Shown here piece by piece: positions 1 through 6,908 of a DNA stretch of 8,122 nucleotides. Within the stretch, counting starts at the first letter, position 1; each line of letters starts with the position of its first letter. The position numbers and the translations under genes are program-made. Under the pieces are notes generated by a model. That model was given only the letters and a program-made list of their open reading frames with translations, did no database searches and was not told where the DNA came from. Origin of the DNA: Chloroflexota bacterium (GTDB lineage: Bacteria > Chloroflexota > Anaerolineae > VGOG01); the NCBI GenBank assembly GCA_030615705.1, contig JAUWYT010000056.1:1-8122 (forward strand), given 5' to 3'.

Positions 1-29
1 AAAAAATGGCCGGTGAGAAACTGATTACG

Positions 30-206
30 TCCTGCGCGGGAAGAAATCCCCGCGCTGAAAGAGCAAAGCCCCCCTTCGGCGGGCTCCCCTCGACTGCGCT
101 CGGGACAGGCAGGGCATTGCTGCGGGGCTGGATTTTAGCCCGTAGGGCTTCGCTCTTTCAGGCGTTCGGCCGAGCTCAGGCCGAGGCCCGGAGGTTCACC
201 TCCGGG
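30..206. repeat. Cluster of nested hairpins (palindromic intergenic repeat)
   Basis: Several inverted repeats are packed here. 34-40 pairs with 49-55 (GCGCGGG/CCCGCGC). 55-70 pairs with 146-161 (16 positions, one mismatch), enclosing smaller hairpins such as GGGCT/AGCCC near 126-142. 167-171 pairs with 179-183 (CGGCC/GGCCG). 187-194 pairs perfectly with 199-206 (CCCGGAGG/CCTCCGGG, loop TTCA). I see no convincing gene: the open frame at 6-209 only reads through these palindromes. This could be a REP-like interspersed repeat or a structured RNA. I favour the repeat because similar hairpin mosaics are common between genes in Chloroflexota-like genomes, which is recollection and not a search result. 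Confidence 0.5.
86..109. repeat. Short interspersed repeat motif (TCGACTGCGCTCGGGACAGG type)
   Basis: This stretch resembles a short motif of the form TTCGACTGCGCTCAGGACAGG that recurs between genes in many bacterial and metagenomic genomes. It sits inside the hairpin cluster. A related form, ending GTCGAAGGGC, occurs at the other end of the window near 7671-7693. The function is unknown. The identification rests on recollection of the motif and was not searched. Confidence 0.35.
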
Positions 207-273
207 TGATGCCACATAGCCATCCGCCGCGTAGGGGCGGCCCTCTGTCGCCGCTCTGGCTGGCAAAGTTGCC

Positions 274-302
274 TTGACGAGGGAACACAACCGTGTTATC
301 AT
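274..302 (+). promoter_or_regulatory. Sigma70-type promoter for the GNAT gene
   Basis: A -35 box TTGACG (274-279) is followed after exactly 17 bases by a -10 box TATCAT (297-302). The -10 box is preceded by TGT, which gives an extended -10 character. Both hexamers match the consensus at five of six positions. Transcription would begin near 309, leaving a very short leader that consists mostly of the ribosome binding site before the ATG at 326. Confidence 0.6.
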
Positions 303-325
303 TTCTCGGAGAGGGGCAATGTTAG

Positions 326-1165
326 ATGAAAGTCAAGGTCAGGCAAGCCGCAATAGCCGATGAGAAAAGTATGGTGCGGCTAATAGAGGAGGCCAGTCGG
401 GTCTACCTACGCTTCAAGCTGGAGGACTTGAAGGACTGTTTGGGCGCTCGGCCCTTTCTATTGGCTTACGCCAGAGAGCAGCTCCTGGGCTTCATGTTCT
501 GGGGCCTGCGCCGTCCTCCTTTGGCCCGCCTGCGAGGCGCTGGCCTGGCCAACGGATGGCCCGTATCCAACTACTTGCAGGCTCTCTTGCCTCCCAGCCT
601 TGAATTGTTGCGTGCCCAGGGTGCAACAACCTTGACCTATGTCGGGAGCGAGGAGTGGCTGACCTTACCTTTACAAGACCACGGCTTTGTCGTTGACAAC
701 ATCATCGTGGCCTACGCCAAGAGTGATTGGGTCGTGCCCTCTCGGGGCAATCAGGAGGTGTTCGTGCGGCCGGCACAACCCCAGGATTCCCCAGCGTTAG
801 TCGCTCTAGACCGGGCGGCATTTGACCGGTTATGGCAGAACACAGCCCAGATCTTCAGGGACGTATTAGCCAATTACCCCTACTTTGTCGTCGCTGAGCT
901 GGATGGCGTAGTGGTCGGCTATCAGTTCAGTAGCCTAATTGAGGGTCGGGGGTATCTGGCCCGAGTTGCCGTGCACCCTGATCATCAGGGGCGGGGCATT
1001 GGGGTGCGGCTAATGGCCGAGGCCATCGCTTTCTTCAAAGGGGAAGCAGCCAGAGTCATCACTCTGAACAGCCAAAAGGACAATCAAGCCTCGCAACGAT
1101 TGTATCGCTGGTTTGGATTCAGGCTGATTGGGGAGGAGGCATTGGTGTTGCGCAGGTGTCTTTAA
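326..1165 (+). CDS. GNAT family N-acetyltransferase, probably tandem GNAT
   Basis: This 279-residue protein is a predicted cytoplasmic acyltransferase using acetyl-CoA. The substrate cannot be read from the sequence. The C-terminal half (about 147-279) is a clear GNAT domain. Motif A is RVAVHPDHQGRGIG (213-226), with the pyrophosphate-binding Q221-x-x-G-x-G. Motif B follows with N253 and the LYRWFGF segment (259-265). The N-terminal half (about 1-135) also begins like a GNAT domain (VRQAAIADEKSMVRLIEEA) and ends with a GF-x(5)-AY strand. It lacks a recognisable acetyl-CoA loop, so it is probably a degenerate second GNAT fold. That would fit the length, which is roughly double a single domain. 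The ATG at 326 is preceded by GGAGAGGGG (308-316) at good spacing. An ATG at 319 lies in another frame that stops after 14 codons. The gene has its own promoter and is separated from the exporter operon by a second promoter, so a functional link is not implied. Confidence 0.9.
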   Translation: MKVKVRQAAIADEKSMVRLIEEASRVYLRFKLEDLKDCLGARPFLLAYAREQLLGFMFWGLRRPPLARLRGAGLANGWPVSNYLQALLPPSLELLRAQGATTLTYVGSEEWLTLPLQDHGFVVDNIIVAYAKSDWVVPSRGNQEVFVRPAQPQDSPALVALDRAAFDRLWQNTAQIFRDVLANYPYFVVAELDGVVVGYQFSSLIEGRGYLARVAVHPDHQGRGIGVRLMAEAIAFFKGEAARVITLNSQKDNQASQRLYRWFGFRLIGEEALVLRRCL

Positions 1166-1171
1166 TATATG

Positions 1172-1218
1172 ACTTTCGTCACGGATCCGGAACTGACCGA
1201 TGGCACTTTCGCGGACGG
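1172..1218 (+). promoter_or_regulatory. Direct repeats, possible regulator binding site
   Basis: ACTTTCG occurs at 1172-1178 and 1205-1211. Each copy is followed by ACGG (1181-1184 and 1215-1218). The two copies are 33 bases apart, about three helical turns. The downstream copy covers the -35 position of the promoter at 1227-1235, which has no good -35 box of its own. This arrangement would suit an activator, perhaps the NarL-type regulator at 6909-7595. The repeats are seen directly and the role is inferred. Confidence 0.3.
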
Positions 1219-1226
1219 CCGTTTTC

Positions 1227-1235
1227 TGGTAAAAT
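1227..1235 (+). promoter_or_regulatory. Extended -10 promoter for the exporter operon
   Basis: TGGTAAAAT forms an extended -10 element: TG at 1227-1228, and TAAAAT at 1230-1235 matching TATAAT at five of six positions. No convincing -35 hexamer lies 16-18 bases upstream, which fits either an extended -10 promoter or one that depends on an activator. Transcription would begin near 1242, just ahead of the ribosome binding site at 1247-1256. Confidence 0.45.
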
Positions 1236-1262
1236 AGAGGCACAACGAAGGGAGGGATGCAA

Positions 1263-3002
1263 GTGGAGCCTAAAAAGAAAAGCAAGCGTACTCGCTGGAT
1301 TATCTTAGCTGCAGTGGCCGTGGTGGTTGTAGCAGCCGTTGTCTGGTTCGTCAATGAACGTCCCTTGGCACAGTTACAGCAACGCCCTGCCTCGGCGGCT
1401 AATCCGGAATTGGACCAGACCGTTACCGCTTTCATCGGCGACCTCTCCGCCGGGGCGACGGCCAGCGGCCGACTGCTCCCCCAGCGGGAAGCCCACCTGG
1501 CGTTAGCGATCGCTGGCCAGGTGGAAGAGGTCTACGTCCAGGTCGGCGACGAGGTACAGGCTAGCGATGTCCTGATCCAGTTGGAGTCCGGCAGCCTGCA
1601 GCGGGCGGCCCGCTCGGCGGAACAGAGCCTTGCCATCCAGGAAGCAAACCTGGCCGAACTGCGGCAAGGGGCTTCCGAGGAAGAGATAGCGGTCGCTGAA
1701 GCGACGCTAGACAGCGCTAAAGCCAGCATCGCCAACGCCCAGGCAGGGCTGACCAGCGCTCACAGTGCCCTGACCAAGGCCGAGCTCTCCCGTGACGCGC
1801 TGGCCGACGCCGACGTTACCGCGGAGGCGAACCTCAAGAGTGCGCAGGCCTCGTTAAGCAGCGCCCAGGCGCAGTTGGCCGCGCTGCTGGAGGGCGCCGA
1901 CGCCGAGACGGTGGAGCAGGCTCGCTTGAATTGGGAGCAGGCCAAGAACAGCCTGTGGAACGCCCAATTAGAACGAGATGCGGTGAAAGGCCGGCCGGGG
2001 ACTCCCCGATACGTTAGCACCCAAATGGAGATCGCGGTGGCCAACGCCGAGATCGCTGTCCGCGTGGCCGAGATCAGCTATTTGCAAGCCCAGGAGGGCG
2101 CGACAGAGGAGGCCATCACCTCGGCCAGGGCGACAGTGGCGTCGGCAGAGGCAGGGGTGACCAACGCCCAGGCACAGTTGGATGACGTAGACGATCAGAT
2201 CGCCCAGGCCGAGGCTGCCGTAGTCCAGGCAGAAGCTACGGTGGCGCAGGCCGAAGCAGGTGTGTTGCAAGCCGAGGCCGCAGTGGCCCAGGCGGAGGCC
2301 AACCTGGCGATCCTGCTTGCTGGCCCATCGGACGAAAAGATAGGCATTGCCAAGGCCCAGGTGGCGCAGGCGCGAATCGCCCTGGAAGATGCCCAGGGCA
2401 ACCTGGCCAAAGCCACGCTGGTGGCTCCCTTTGACGGTGTGGTGACAGACGTGTACGTCGCGGTCGGCGAATGGGCCAACGGGCTGGCAGTAGACCTGAT
2501 GGACACGGGTAGCCTGGAAGTGGTGCTGGACGTGGACGAGATAGACATCGGCGGCCTGGCGGTCGGACAACAGGCCGTCGTCACCCTGGAAACCTGGCCG
2601 GATGAAGAACTGACCGGAGAACTGGTCTCTATCGCTCCCAAAGCCAGGAGTGGCACCGAAATCGTGACTTACCAGGTCCATCTGAGCCTGGATACCGGTG
2701 AGCTGCCCATTCGCTCCGGCATGACGGCCAACGCCGAATTGGTCACCGCCAAACGGGAAAACGTGATCCTGGTCCCCAACCGGGCCATCACCGCCGACCG
2801 CCAGGCGGGCAAGTACTACGTCAACCTGGTTCAGGGCGACACAATTGTAAAGACGGAGGTCACGATAGGCCTGCGCGACAACAAAAATACCGAGATCACC
2901 AGCGGCCTGCAAGAGGGTGATAAACTGGCCATTGGTGAGGTTAGCGAAGTGTTGGACTTCACACAGGGGCCGCCAAGAGGCATGAGGGGGCTGGGTCATT
3001 GA
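1263..3002 (+). CDS. MacA/HlyD-like efflux periplasmic-adaptor-type subunit
   Basis: This is a membrane-fusion/adaptor subunit of an ABC exporter. Numbering here runs from the ATG at 1257. A basic N-terminus is followed by one transmembrane helix (about 14-32). Next come the first half of a lipoyl-like domain (about 80-112, [14 protein letters not shown]), a very long Ala/Gln/Glu-rich alpha-helical hairpin (about 113-383), the second lipoyl half ([20 protein letters not shown], about 388-407), and beta-barrel and membrane-proximal domains to the end. Residues 317-351 are five tandem heptads ([35 protein letters not shown]). At about 580 residues it is far longer than typical MacA (about 370), the excess lying in the hairpin. 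I chose the GTG at 1263 because GGAGGG (1251-1256) directly abuts the ATG at 1257 with no spacing but lies six bases before the GTG. The ATG remains possible and adds two residues. The gene overlaps the ATPase gene by four bases. Confidence 0.9.
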   Translation: MEPKKKSKRTRWIILAAVAVVVVAAVVWFVNERPLAQLQQRPASAANPELDQTVTAFIGDLSAGATASGRLLPQREAHLALAIAGQVEEVYVQVGDEVQASDVLIQLESGSLQRAARSAEQSLAIQEANLAELRQGASEEEIAVAEATLDSAKASIANAQAGLTSAHSALTKAELSRDALADADVTAEANLKSAQASLSSAQAQLAALLEGADAETVEQARLNWEQAKNSLWNAQLERDAVKGRPGTPRYVSTQMEIAVANAEIAVRVAEISYLQAQEGATEEAITSARATVASAEAGVTNAQAQLDDVDDQIAQAEAAVVQAEATVAQAEAGVLQAEAAVAQAEANLAILLAGPSDEKIGIAKAQVAQARIALEDAQGNLAKATLVAPFDGVVTDVYVAVGEWANGLAVDLMDTGSLEVVLDVDEIDIGGLAVGQQAVVTLETWPDEELTGELVSIAPKARSGTEIVTYQVHLSLDTGELPIRSGMTANAELVTAKRENVILVPNRAITADRQAGKYYVNLVQGDTIVKTEVTIGLRDNKNTEITSGLQEGDKLAIGEVSEVLDFTQGPPRGMRGLGH

Positions 3003-3682
3003 TCGAACTCACCGAGATTACCAAAGAGTACCAGATGGGAACGCAGACGGTTCACGCCCTGCGCGGGGTGGACTTGACTATCCAGGAAGGTGAGTTTGTG
3101 GCCATTATGGGCCCGTCCGGGTCCGGCAAGAGCACGCTGATGAACATGATTGGTTGCCTGGATCAACCCACCAGCGGCACGTACAAGCTGGACGGCATGG
3201 ACGTGAGTCAGATGAGCGACGACGACCTGGCTCGGGTGCGCAACAAGCGAATTGGGTTTGTCTTTCAGATCTACAACTTGTTGCCTCGCACGCCGGCCAT
3301 CAAGCAGGTGGGGTTGCCGCTGATGTATGCTGGTTATGGCCGGCGGGAACGGCGCCAACGGGCAGAGGAGGCACTGCGCGCGGTGGGCTTGGGAGACCGG
3401 ATCGACCACCGGCCGGACGAACTCTCGGGCGGAGAGCAACAGCGCGTGGCCATCGCCCGCGCCCTGGCAGTCTCTCCCAGCATCATCCTGGCCGACGAAC
3501 CTACCGGCAACCTGGACACGGCCTCGGGAGAAGAGATCCTGGACATCTTTGACGATTTGAACTCACGCGGCATCACCATGGTCATCGTCACCCACGATCC
3601 GGAAGTAGCCGAACGCGTCCGGCGGACGGTATATCTCAGAGATGGGCTGATCGAGAGTGATAAAAACAATGGGCATAAATGA
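2999..3682 (+). CDS. ABC transporter ATPase, MacB/LolD type
   Basis: This 227-residue protein is the cytoplasmic nucleotide-binding subunit that powers the exporter formed with the adjacent adaptor and permease. All ATPase motifs are intact: Walker [10 protein letters not shown] (38-46), Q-loop Q90, signature LSGGEQQR (142-149), Walker B IILADE (162-167) with catalytic E167, D-loop NLD (171-173), and switch histidine H199 in VTHD. The length and the NLLPR and LPLMYAG segments are typical of the MacB/LolD/FtsE group. Translation starts at TTG (2999-3001), which overlaps the adaptor stop codon TGA (3000-3002). GAGGGGG at 2984-2990 gives a ribosome binding site eight bases upstream. The overlap indicates translational coupling. 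It is a separate polypeptide from the permease, unlike the fused E. coli MacB. Confidence 0.96.
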   Translation: MIELTEITKEYQMGTQTVHALRGVDLTIQEGEFVAIMGPSGSGKSTLMNMIGCLDQPTSGTYKLDGMDVSQMSDDDLARVRNKRIGFVFQIYNLLPRTPAIKQVGLPLMYAGYGRRERRQRAEEALRAVGLGDRIDHRPDELSGGEQQRVAIARALAVSPSIILADEPTGNLDTASGEEILDIFDDLNSRGITMVIVTHDPEVAERVRRTVYLRDGLIESDKNNGHK

Positions 3683-3691
3683 GGGGGAAAC

Positions 3692-4915
3692 ATGAATCTG
3701 ACGGAAAGCCTTTTGACCGCCTTTGACAGCCTGCTGACCAACAAAATGCGTGCCGTACTGACCATGCTGGGCGTCATCATCGGCGTGGCTGCCGTGATCG
3801 CGCTGCTCGCCATCGGCAACGGCGTCAGTGCCTCCATCGAAAGCGAGATTCAAGCTATCGGTTCAAACCTGATTACGATAATGACGGATCAGGACAACAG
3901 CGATGGCTATCAGACCTTGAGCATGAGGGACGTAGAGATGATAGCGGATCCGTTCTACGCTCCGGCGGTGAAGGAAGTGGCAGCCGAGGTACGAGGCAAC
4001 CAGCAGGTGCTCCATAGCGGCCGGGATACCCTCGTCACCGTCGCCGGCGTCACCGCTAACTATTTTGGTGTTCGCAACCTGACCCTGGAATTGGGAGGTG
4101 GGCTGACGGAGAACGACGTGGATGCCAAAGCCAGGGTAGCCGTCCTGGGGGCCAACGTCGCAGACGATTTGTTCCCCGATGATGAATTCCCCATTGGCAA
4201 TGTCGTGAAAATCAGGGGTGTTCAGTACGAGGTGGTTGGCGTCCTGGCGAGCAAGGGCGGGATGGGGTTTATGAGTGAGGACGATCAGGTCTTTATGCCC
4301 CTCACGACAGCGCAGAGCCGGCTCTATCCCGTTCGCACCCGCAGCGGCGATCGGGCGGTGCATGCCATATATGGCCAGGCGCAGAGAGAAGAATTGATGG
4401 ACGATGCAACTGCGCAGATCAAAAAAGTGCTGCGCGAAAGTCATGACATCGCTTACCAGGCTGACGATGATTTCATCATCCTCAGCCAGACCGATATTCT
4501 GGCTGCGCTCGACGTCATCACCGGCGCCATCACCCTGTTCCTGGGAGCCATTGCTGGCATCTCGCTGGTGGTGGGCGGGATCGGGATCATGAACATCATG
4601 CTGGTGAGTGTGACGGAGCGGACGCGGGAGATCGGCATTCGCAAAGCAGTGGGCGCGCTCAAACGGGATATTCTGACCCAATTCTTGATCGAGTCGCTGG
4701 TGATGAGCCTGATAGGTGGCTTGCTGGGCATCGTCTTAGGGGTCATCACCTCCACTCTGATCGGCAACCTGTCCACCGATCTGACCCCCGTGGTGGACGT
4801 CGACACGGTGCTGATGGCCTCTGGCTTTGCCGCCGCCGTCGGGCTTGTCTTTGGCATCTATCCGGCCTGGCGAGCGGCCAGCCTGCGGCCCATTGAGGCG
4901 CTGCGGTATGAATAG
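3692..4915 (+). CDS. ABC transporter permease, MacB/FtsX type
   Basis: This 407-residue inner-membrane permease is the partner of the preceding ATPase. Its architecture is that of the MacB family. It has one N-terminal transmembrane helix (about 20-42, after NKMRAVLTMLGVIIG), a large extracytoplasmic MacB-type core domain (about 43-270), then three C-terminal helices (about 276-304, 332-356, 371-390) forming the FtsX domain. Family signatures are GGIGIMNIMLVSVTERTREI (295-314) and the C-terminal GIYPAWRAASLRPIEALRYE (388-407). MacB-type transporters work by mechanotransmission to export peptides, lipids or toxins from the extracytoplasmic side. The actual substrate here is unknown. The ribosome binding site GAGGGGG (3681-3687) overlaps the end of the ATPase gene, and the two genes are nine bases apart. 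Confidence 0.95.
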   Translation: MNLTESLLTAFDSLLTNKMRAVLTMLGVIIGVAAVIALLAIGNGVSASIESEIQAIGSNLITIMTDQDNSDGYQTLSMRDVEMIADPFYAPAVKEVAAEVRGNQQVLHSGRDTLVTVAGVTANYFGVRNLTLELGGGLTENDVDAKARVAVLGANVADDLFPDDEFPIGNVVKIRGVQYEVVGVLASKGGMGFMSEDDQVFMPLTTAQSRLYPVRTRSGDRAVHAIYGQAQREELMDDATAQIKKVLRESHDIAYQADDDFIILSQTDILAALDVITGAITLFLGAIAGISLVVGGIGIMNIMLVSVTERTREIGIRKAVGALKRDILTQFLIESLVMSLIGGLLGIVLGVITSTLIGNLSTDLTPVVDVDTVLMASGFAAAVGLVFGIYPAWRAASLRPIEALRYE

Positions 4916-4932
4916 TCGCTGAAAGAATCAAA

Positions 4933-5577
4933 ATGGGGACAATCATGACCAAACCAAATCAGAGTCTTAAGAGTCAGAGAGCCTGGCAGAGGCGCTACGA
5001 GCCTCTCGCGCCAAAAGTGGGAGACGTGGCTCCCGATTTCGAACTGCGCGACGTGAACGGCGAGAACGCGGTGCGTCTCTCGGACTTCAGGGGTAAAAAA
5101 CCGGTGGCTCTGGTCTTCGGGAGCTTCACCTGACCGCCCTTTGTCAAGGGGGCCGTGAGCCTCCGTGACTTGTACACTCAGTACAACGAGCGCGTGCAGT
5201 TCCTGGTCATTTACATTCGTGAGGCGCATCCGGAGGACGGATGGTCCCTCGGCAAGCTCAGCAGGTTGGGTAAACTCCCAGGTAAACTCGGTGGGCTTGC
5301 TGGGCACGTCAAGCAGGGGATCTACGACCCCCAGACCATCGAGGAGCGCAGGAAGGTCGCGGGGATGTGCGAGACAGCGCTGCAATATGGCATACGGACT
5401 TACGTGGACGAGATGGACGACGAGGTCATGACGGCCTACGCTGCCATGCCCGACCGGTTGTACCTCATCGGGCTGGATGGACGCGTGGTCTACGCCGGCG
5501 GTCAGGGGCCATTTGGGTTCAAGCCGGCAGAGCTAAAAGAGGCCATTGATGCTTATCTGAGCCAGGAAAAGGGGTAA
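4933..5577 (+). CDS. Deiodinase-family selenoprotein with in-frame TGA (Sec)
   Basis: This is one thioredoxin-fold gene of 214 residues, read through the TGA at 5131-5133 as selenocysteine 67. The sequence around it is GSFT-Sec-PPF, matching the GSCT-Sec-PPF active site of iodothyronine deiodinases. The N-terminal part (VGDVAPDFELRDVNG) is redoxin-like. YIREAHPEDGW (94-104) matches the deiodinase YIEEAHASDGW motif. Its E97 and H99 lie 30 and 32 residues after Sec, as do Glu200 and His202 after Sec170 in mammalian DIO3 (recalled). PDRLYLIGLDGRVVYAGGQG and a final ELKEAI helix complete the family pattern. There is no signal peptide or membrane anchor, so it is likely cytoplasmic. The cysteine two residues before Sec in many deiodinases is Phe65 here, and the only cysteine is C146. 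ATG 4945 is an alternative start. Both candidate ribosome binding sites are weak. The gene starts 17 bases after the permease stop and ends nine bases before the kinase. The reaction is unproven: reductive dehalogenation or a peroxide/thiol redox role are both possible. Standard annotation would wrongly split it at 5133 and 5155. Confidence 0.93.
5131..5169 (+). promoter_or_regulatory. Candidate bacterial SECIS element
   Basis: A hairpin follows the TGA within the coding sequence. The lower stem GUCA (5143-5146) pairs with UGAC (5166-5169). An A-G mismatch (5147/5165) follows. The upper stem GGGGGC (5148-5153) pairs with GCCUCC (5159-5164), including one G-U pair. The apical loop is CGUGA (5154-5158). 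The loop's second base, G5155, is 22 bases after the TGA. This fits the known bacterial SECIS rule of a G in the first two loop positions and a loop about 16-37 bases downstream. The GU in the loop recalls the E. coli fdhF contact with SelB, but there is no bulged U as in E. coli. A weaker competing hairpin (5137-5141 with 5146-5150) is also possible. Confidence 0.7.
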
Positions 5578-5586
5578 AGGTTCTCT

Positions 5587-6840
5587 ATGGAACAGCCATT
5601 GGCTGTGCGCGAGGCGCTGCGCATCTTTCGCCTGACACTGATCGTCAAGATAGCTTTCCTTAGCCTGGGCTTACTGGTGGCACTGGGGTTGGGAACATCA
5701 GCCCACTTGGCAATCCTGCTGCGCGCAGCCCCCACACTGCTGCTGGCCCTGCTGGTGCTGCCTCCCTGGCTGGAGCAGGCTCTGGGTCAGCGATTCCTGG
5801 CCCTGGCCCTGTGCCTGGACGTGCTCATTGAGAGCCTGCTATCAGTCCCCTTCTTTTTCGAGCGGCGGTTTTTCTGGCTCGAACACCTGGACTTGCCAGG
5901 GCCAGTGGGCCGTCACCTGATGGAAGCACCGCTGACGGAGCCCTTCTTTTTCTTGCTCATCCCCCTGGTGTTGCTGGCCTGGGGCTATGGCCGGCGGGGC
6001 GCTGTGTGGGGGAGCACCTGGGCCACGATTCTACACCTGGGCACCGGCTGTTGGGCATTGCAGCAGGACATCCTCGCTCGAGCCTTTTTCATGGGGGCGC
6101 TATCCCGCATTGCCCTGCTGTACCTGGTGCCCCTCATCGTCAGTATCCTGGCCCAGCGAGAGCGGCAGCAGCACGCCGAACTGGAAGCCGCCCACCAACG
6201 CCTGCGCCGCCATGCTGCCACCGTGGAGCAGTTGGCCGTCAGCCGCGAGCGGAACCGACTGGCCCGCGACCTGCACGACACGCTGGCCCATTCCCTGACC
6301 GCGTTGACTGTGCAACTGGAGGCGCTCCGCACCCTGATGGCCCACGATCCCGCCGTGGCCCAGGACGCCCTGAACGAGGTCTCGGCCCTGGCCCGAAACG
6401 GGCTGCAGGAGTCACGGCAGGCCATCCAGGCCCTGCGCACCGATCCCTTGAAGACGCTGGGCCTGGTCGGCGCGCTGCGGGGCACCCTCCAGGCTTTCCA
6501 GGCGCGGACCGGCGTGCAGGCTGACCTTAGCATAGCTGGCCAGGAGCCCGACCTGACGGATGAAGAAGTCCAGGCACTCTTCCGCATCGCCGAGGAGGCG
6601 CTGACCAACGTGGAGCGTCACGCCGCCGCCCAACAGGTGACCGTGCGCCTGGCCTTTGGCAACGACCGGATTGACCTGGTGGTCCGGGACGATGGTGTGG
6701 GCTTTGATCCCGCTGCCGTAGACCCTGACCGCTACGGCCTGACCGGGATACAAGAACGGGCGGCGATGATCGGGGCGACGCTTAAGGTGAGAGGCCGTCC
6801 TGGTGGCGGGACAGAGGTTCGGTGTTCGTTAGAAAGCTGA
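5587..6840 (+). CDS. Membrane sensor histidine kinase, HisKA_3 (NarL/DesK type)
   Basis: This 417-residue sensor kinase probably phosphorylates the regulator at 6909-7595. The N-terminus has about six hydrophobic segments (roughly 17-36, 40-60, 70-92, 118-135, 138-157, 165-189) with short loops. It probably senses something in or at the membrane, and there is no large extracytoplasmic domain. A short coiled coil (about 190-220) leads to the dimerisation/phosphoacceptor region SRERNRLARDLHDTLAHSL, with phosphoacceptor H230 in the HisKA_3 motif RDLHDTLAHSL. The HATPase domain carries the N-box EEALTNVERHA (336-346, N341), the G1 box DDGVGFD (368-374), the G2 region YGLTGIQERA (383-392) and GGGTEV (406-411). 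All catalytic motifs look intact. It begins nine bases after the selenoprotein gene, with AAGG (5577-5580) as the ribosome binding site. It is therefore likely cotranscribed with the exporter and selenoprotein. Confidence 0.95.
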   Translation: MEQPLAVREALRIFRLTLIVKIAFLSLGLLVALGLGTSAHLAILLRAAPTLLLALLVLPPWLEQALGQRFLALALCLDVLIESLLSVPFFFERRFFWLEHLDLPGPVGRHLMEAPLTEPFFFLLIPLVLLAWGYGRRGAVWGSTWATILHLGTGCWALQQDILARAFFMGALSRIALLYLVPLIVSILAQRERQQHAELEAAHQRLRRHAATVEQLAVSRERNRLARDLHDTLAHSLTALTVQLEALRTLMAHDPAVAQDALNEVSALARNGLQESRQAIQALRTDPLKTLGLVGALRGTLQAFQARTGVQADLSIAGQEPDLTDEEVQALFRIAEEALTNVERHAAAQQVTVRLAFGNDRIDLVVRDDGVGFDPAAVDPDRYGLTGIQERAAMIGATLKVRGRPGGGTEVRCSLES

Positions 6841-6848
6841 CCATTGCC

Positions 6849-6881
6849 AGACTTCGGAAGTTTCTGAAACTTCCGAAGTCT
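6849..6881. repeat. Perfect palindrome between kinase and regulator genes
   Basis: AGACTTCGGAAGTTTC (6849-6864) and its exact reverse complement (6866-6881) flank a single base, so a hairpin would have about 15 pairs and a minimal loop. It fills most of the 68-base gap. No T-run follows, so it is not a standard intrinsic terminator. It could be a REP-like repeat, or an mRNA processing or attenuation hairpin that lowers regulator expression relative to the kinase. Confidence 0.75.
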
Positions 6882-6908
6882 TGGGTTCTGTTGAAAAGGT
6901 GACGTGTA

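Noticed and set aside
6..209. Open frame of 67 codons at the window start
   Set aside because: It runs through several palindromes and a known-looking interspersed repeat. It has low-complexity Arg/Ala composition and no ribosome binding site, so it is not a believable gene.
2205..2309. Tandem 21-base periodicity as a possible repeat array
   Set aside because: The periodicity is at protein level (heptads of a coiled coil). The DNA units differ from each other and have no spacers, so this is neither CRISPR nor a satellite array.
1968..2999. Long minus-strand open frames opposite the adaptor gene (also 2195-2656)
   Set aside because: They are shadows of a repetitive, high-GC coding region. 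Their translations show no domain pattern, and the plus-strand protein is clearly real.
5131..5133. TGA read as a true stop, making 4933-5133 a truncated redoxin pseudogene
   Set aside because: The frame continues cleanly for 147 codons with conserved deiodinase motifs on both sides. The TGA falls exactly on the family's selenocysteine, and a SECIS-like hairpin follows.
5155..5577. Independent gene starting at GTG 5155
   Set aside because: The GTG lies in the apical loop of the SECIS-like hairpin and has no separate ribosome binding site. The product would lack the catalytic residue and the first part of the thioredoxin fold.
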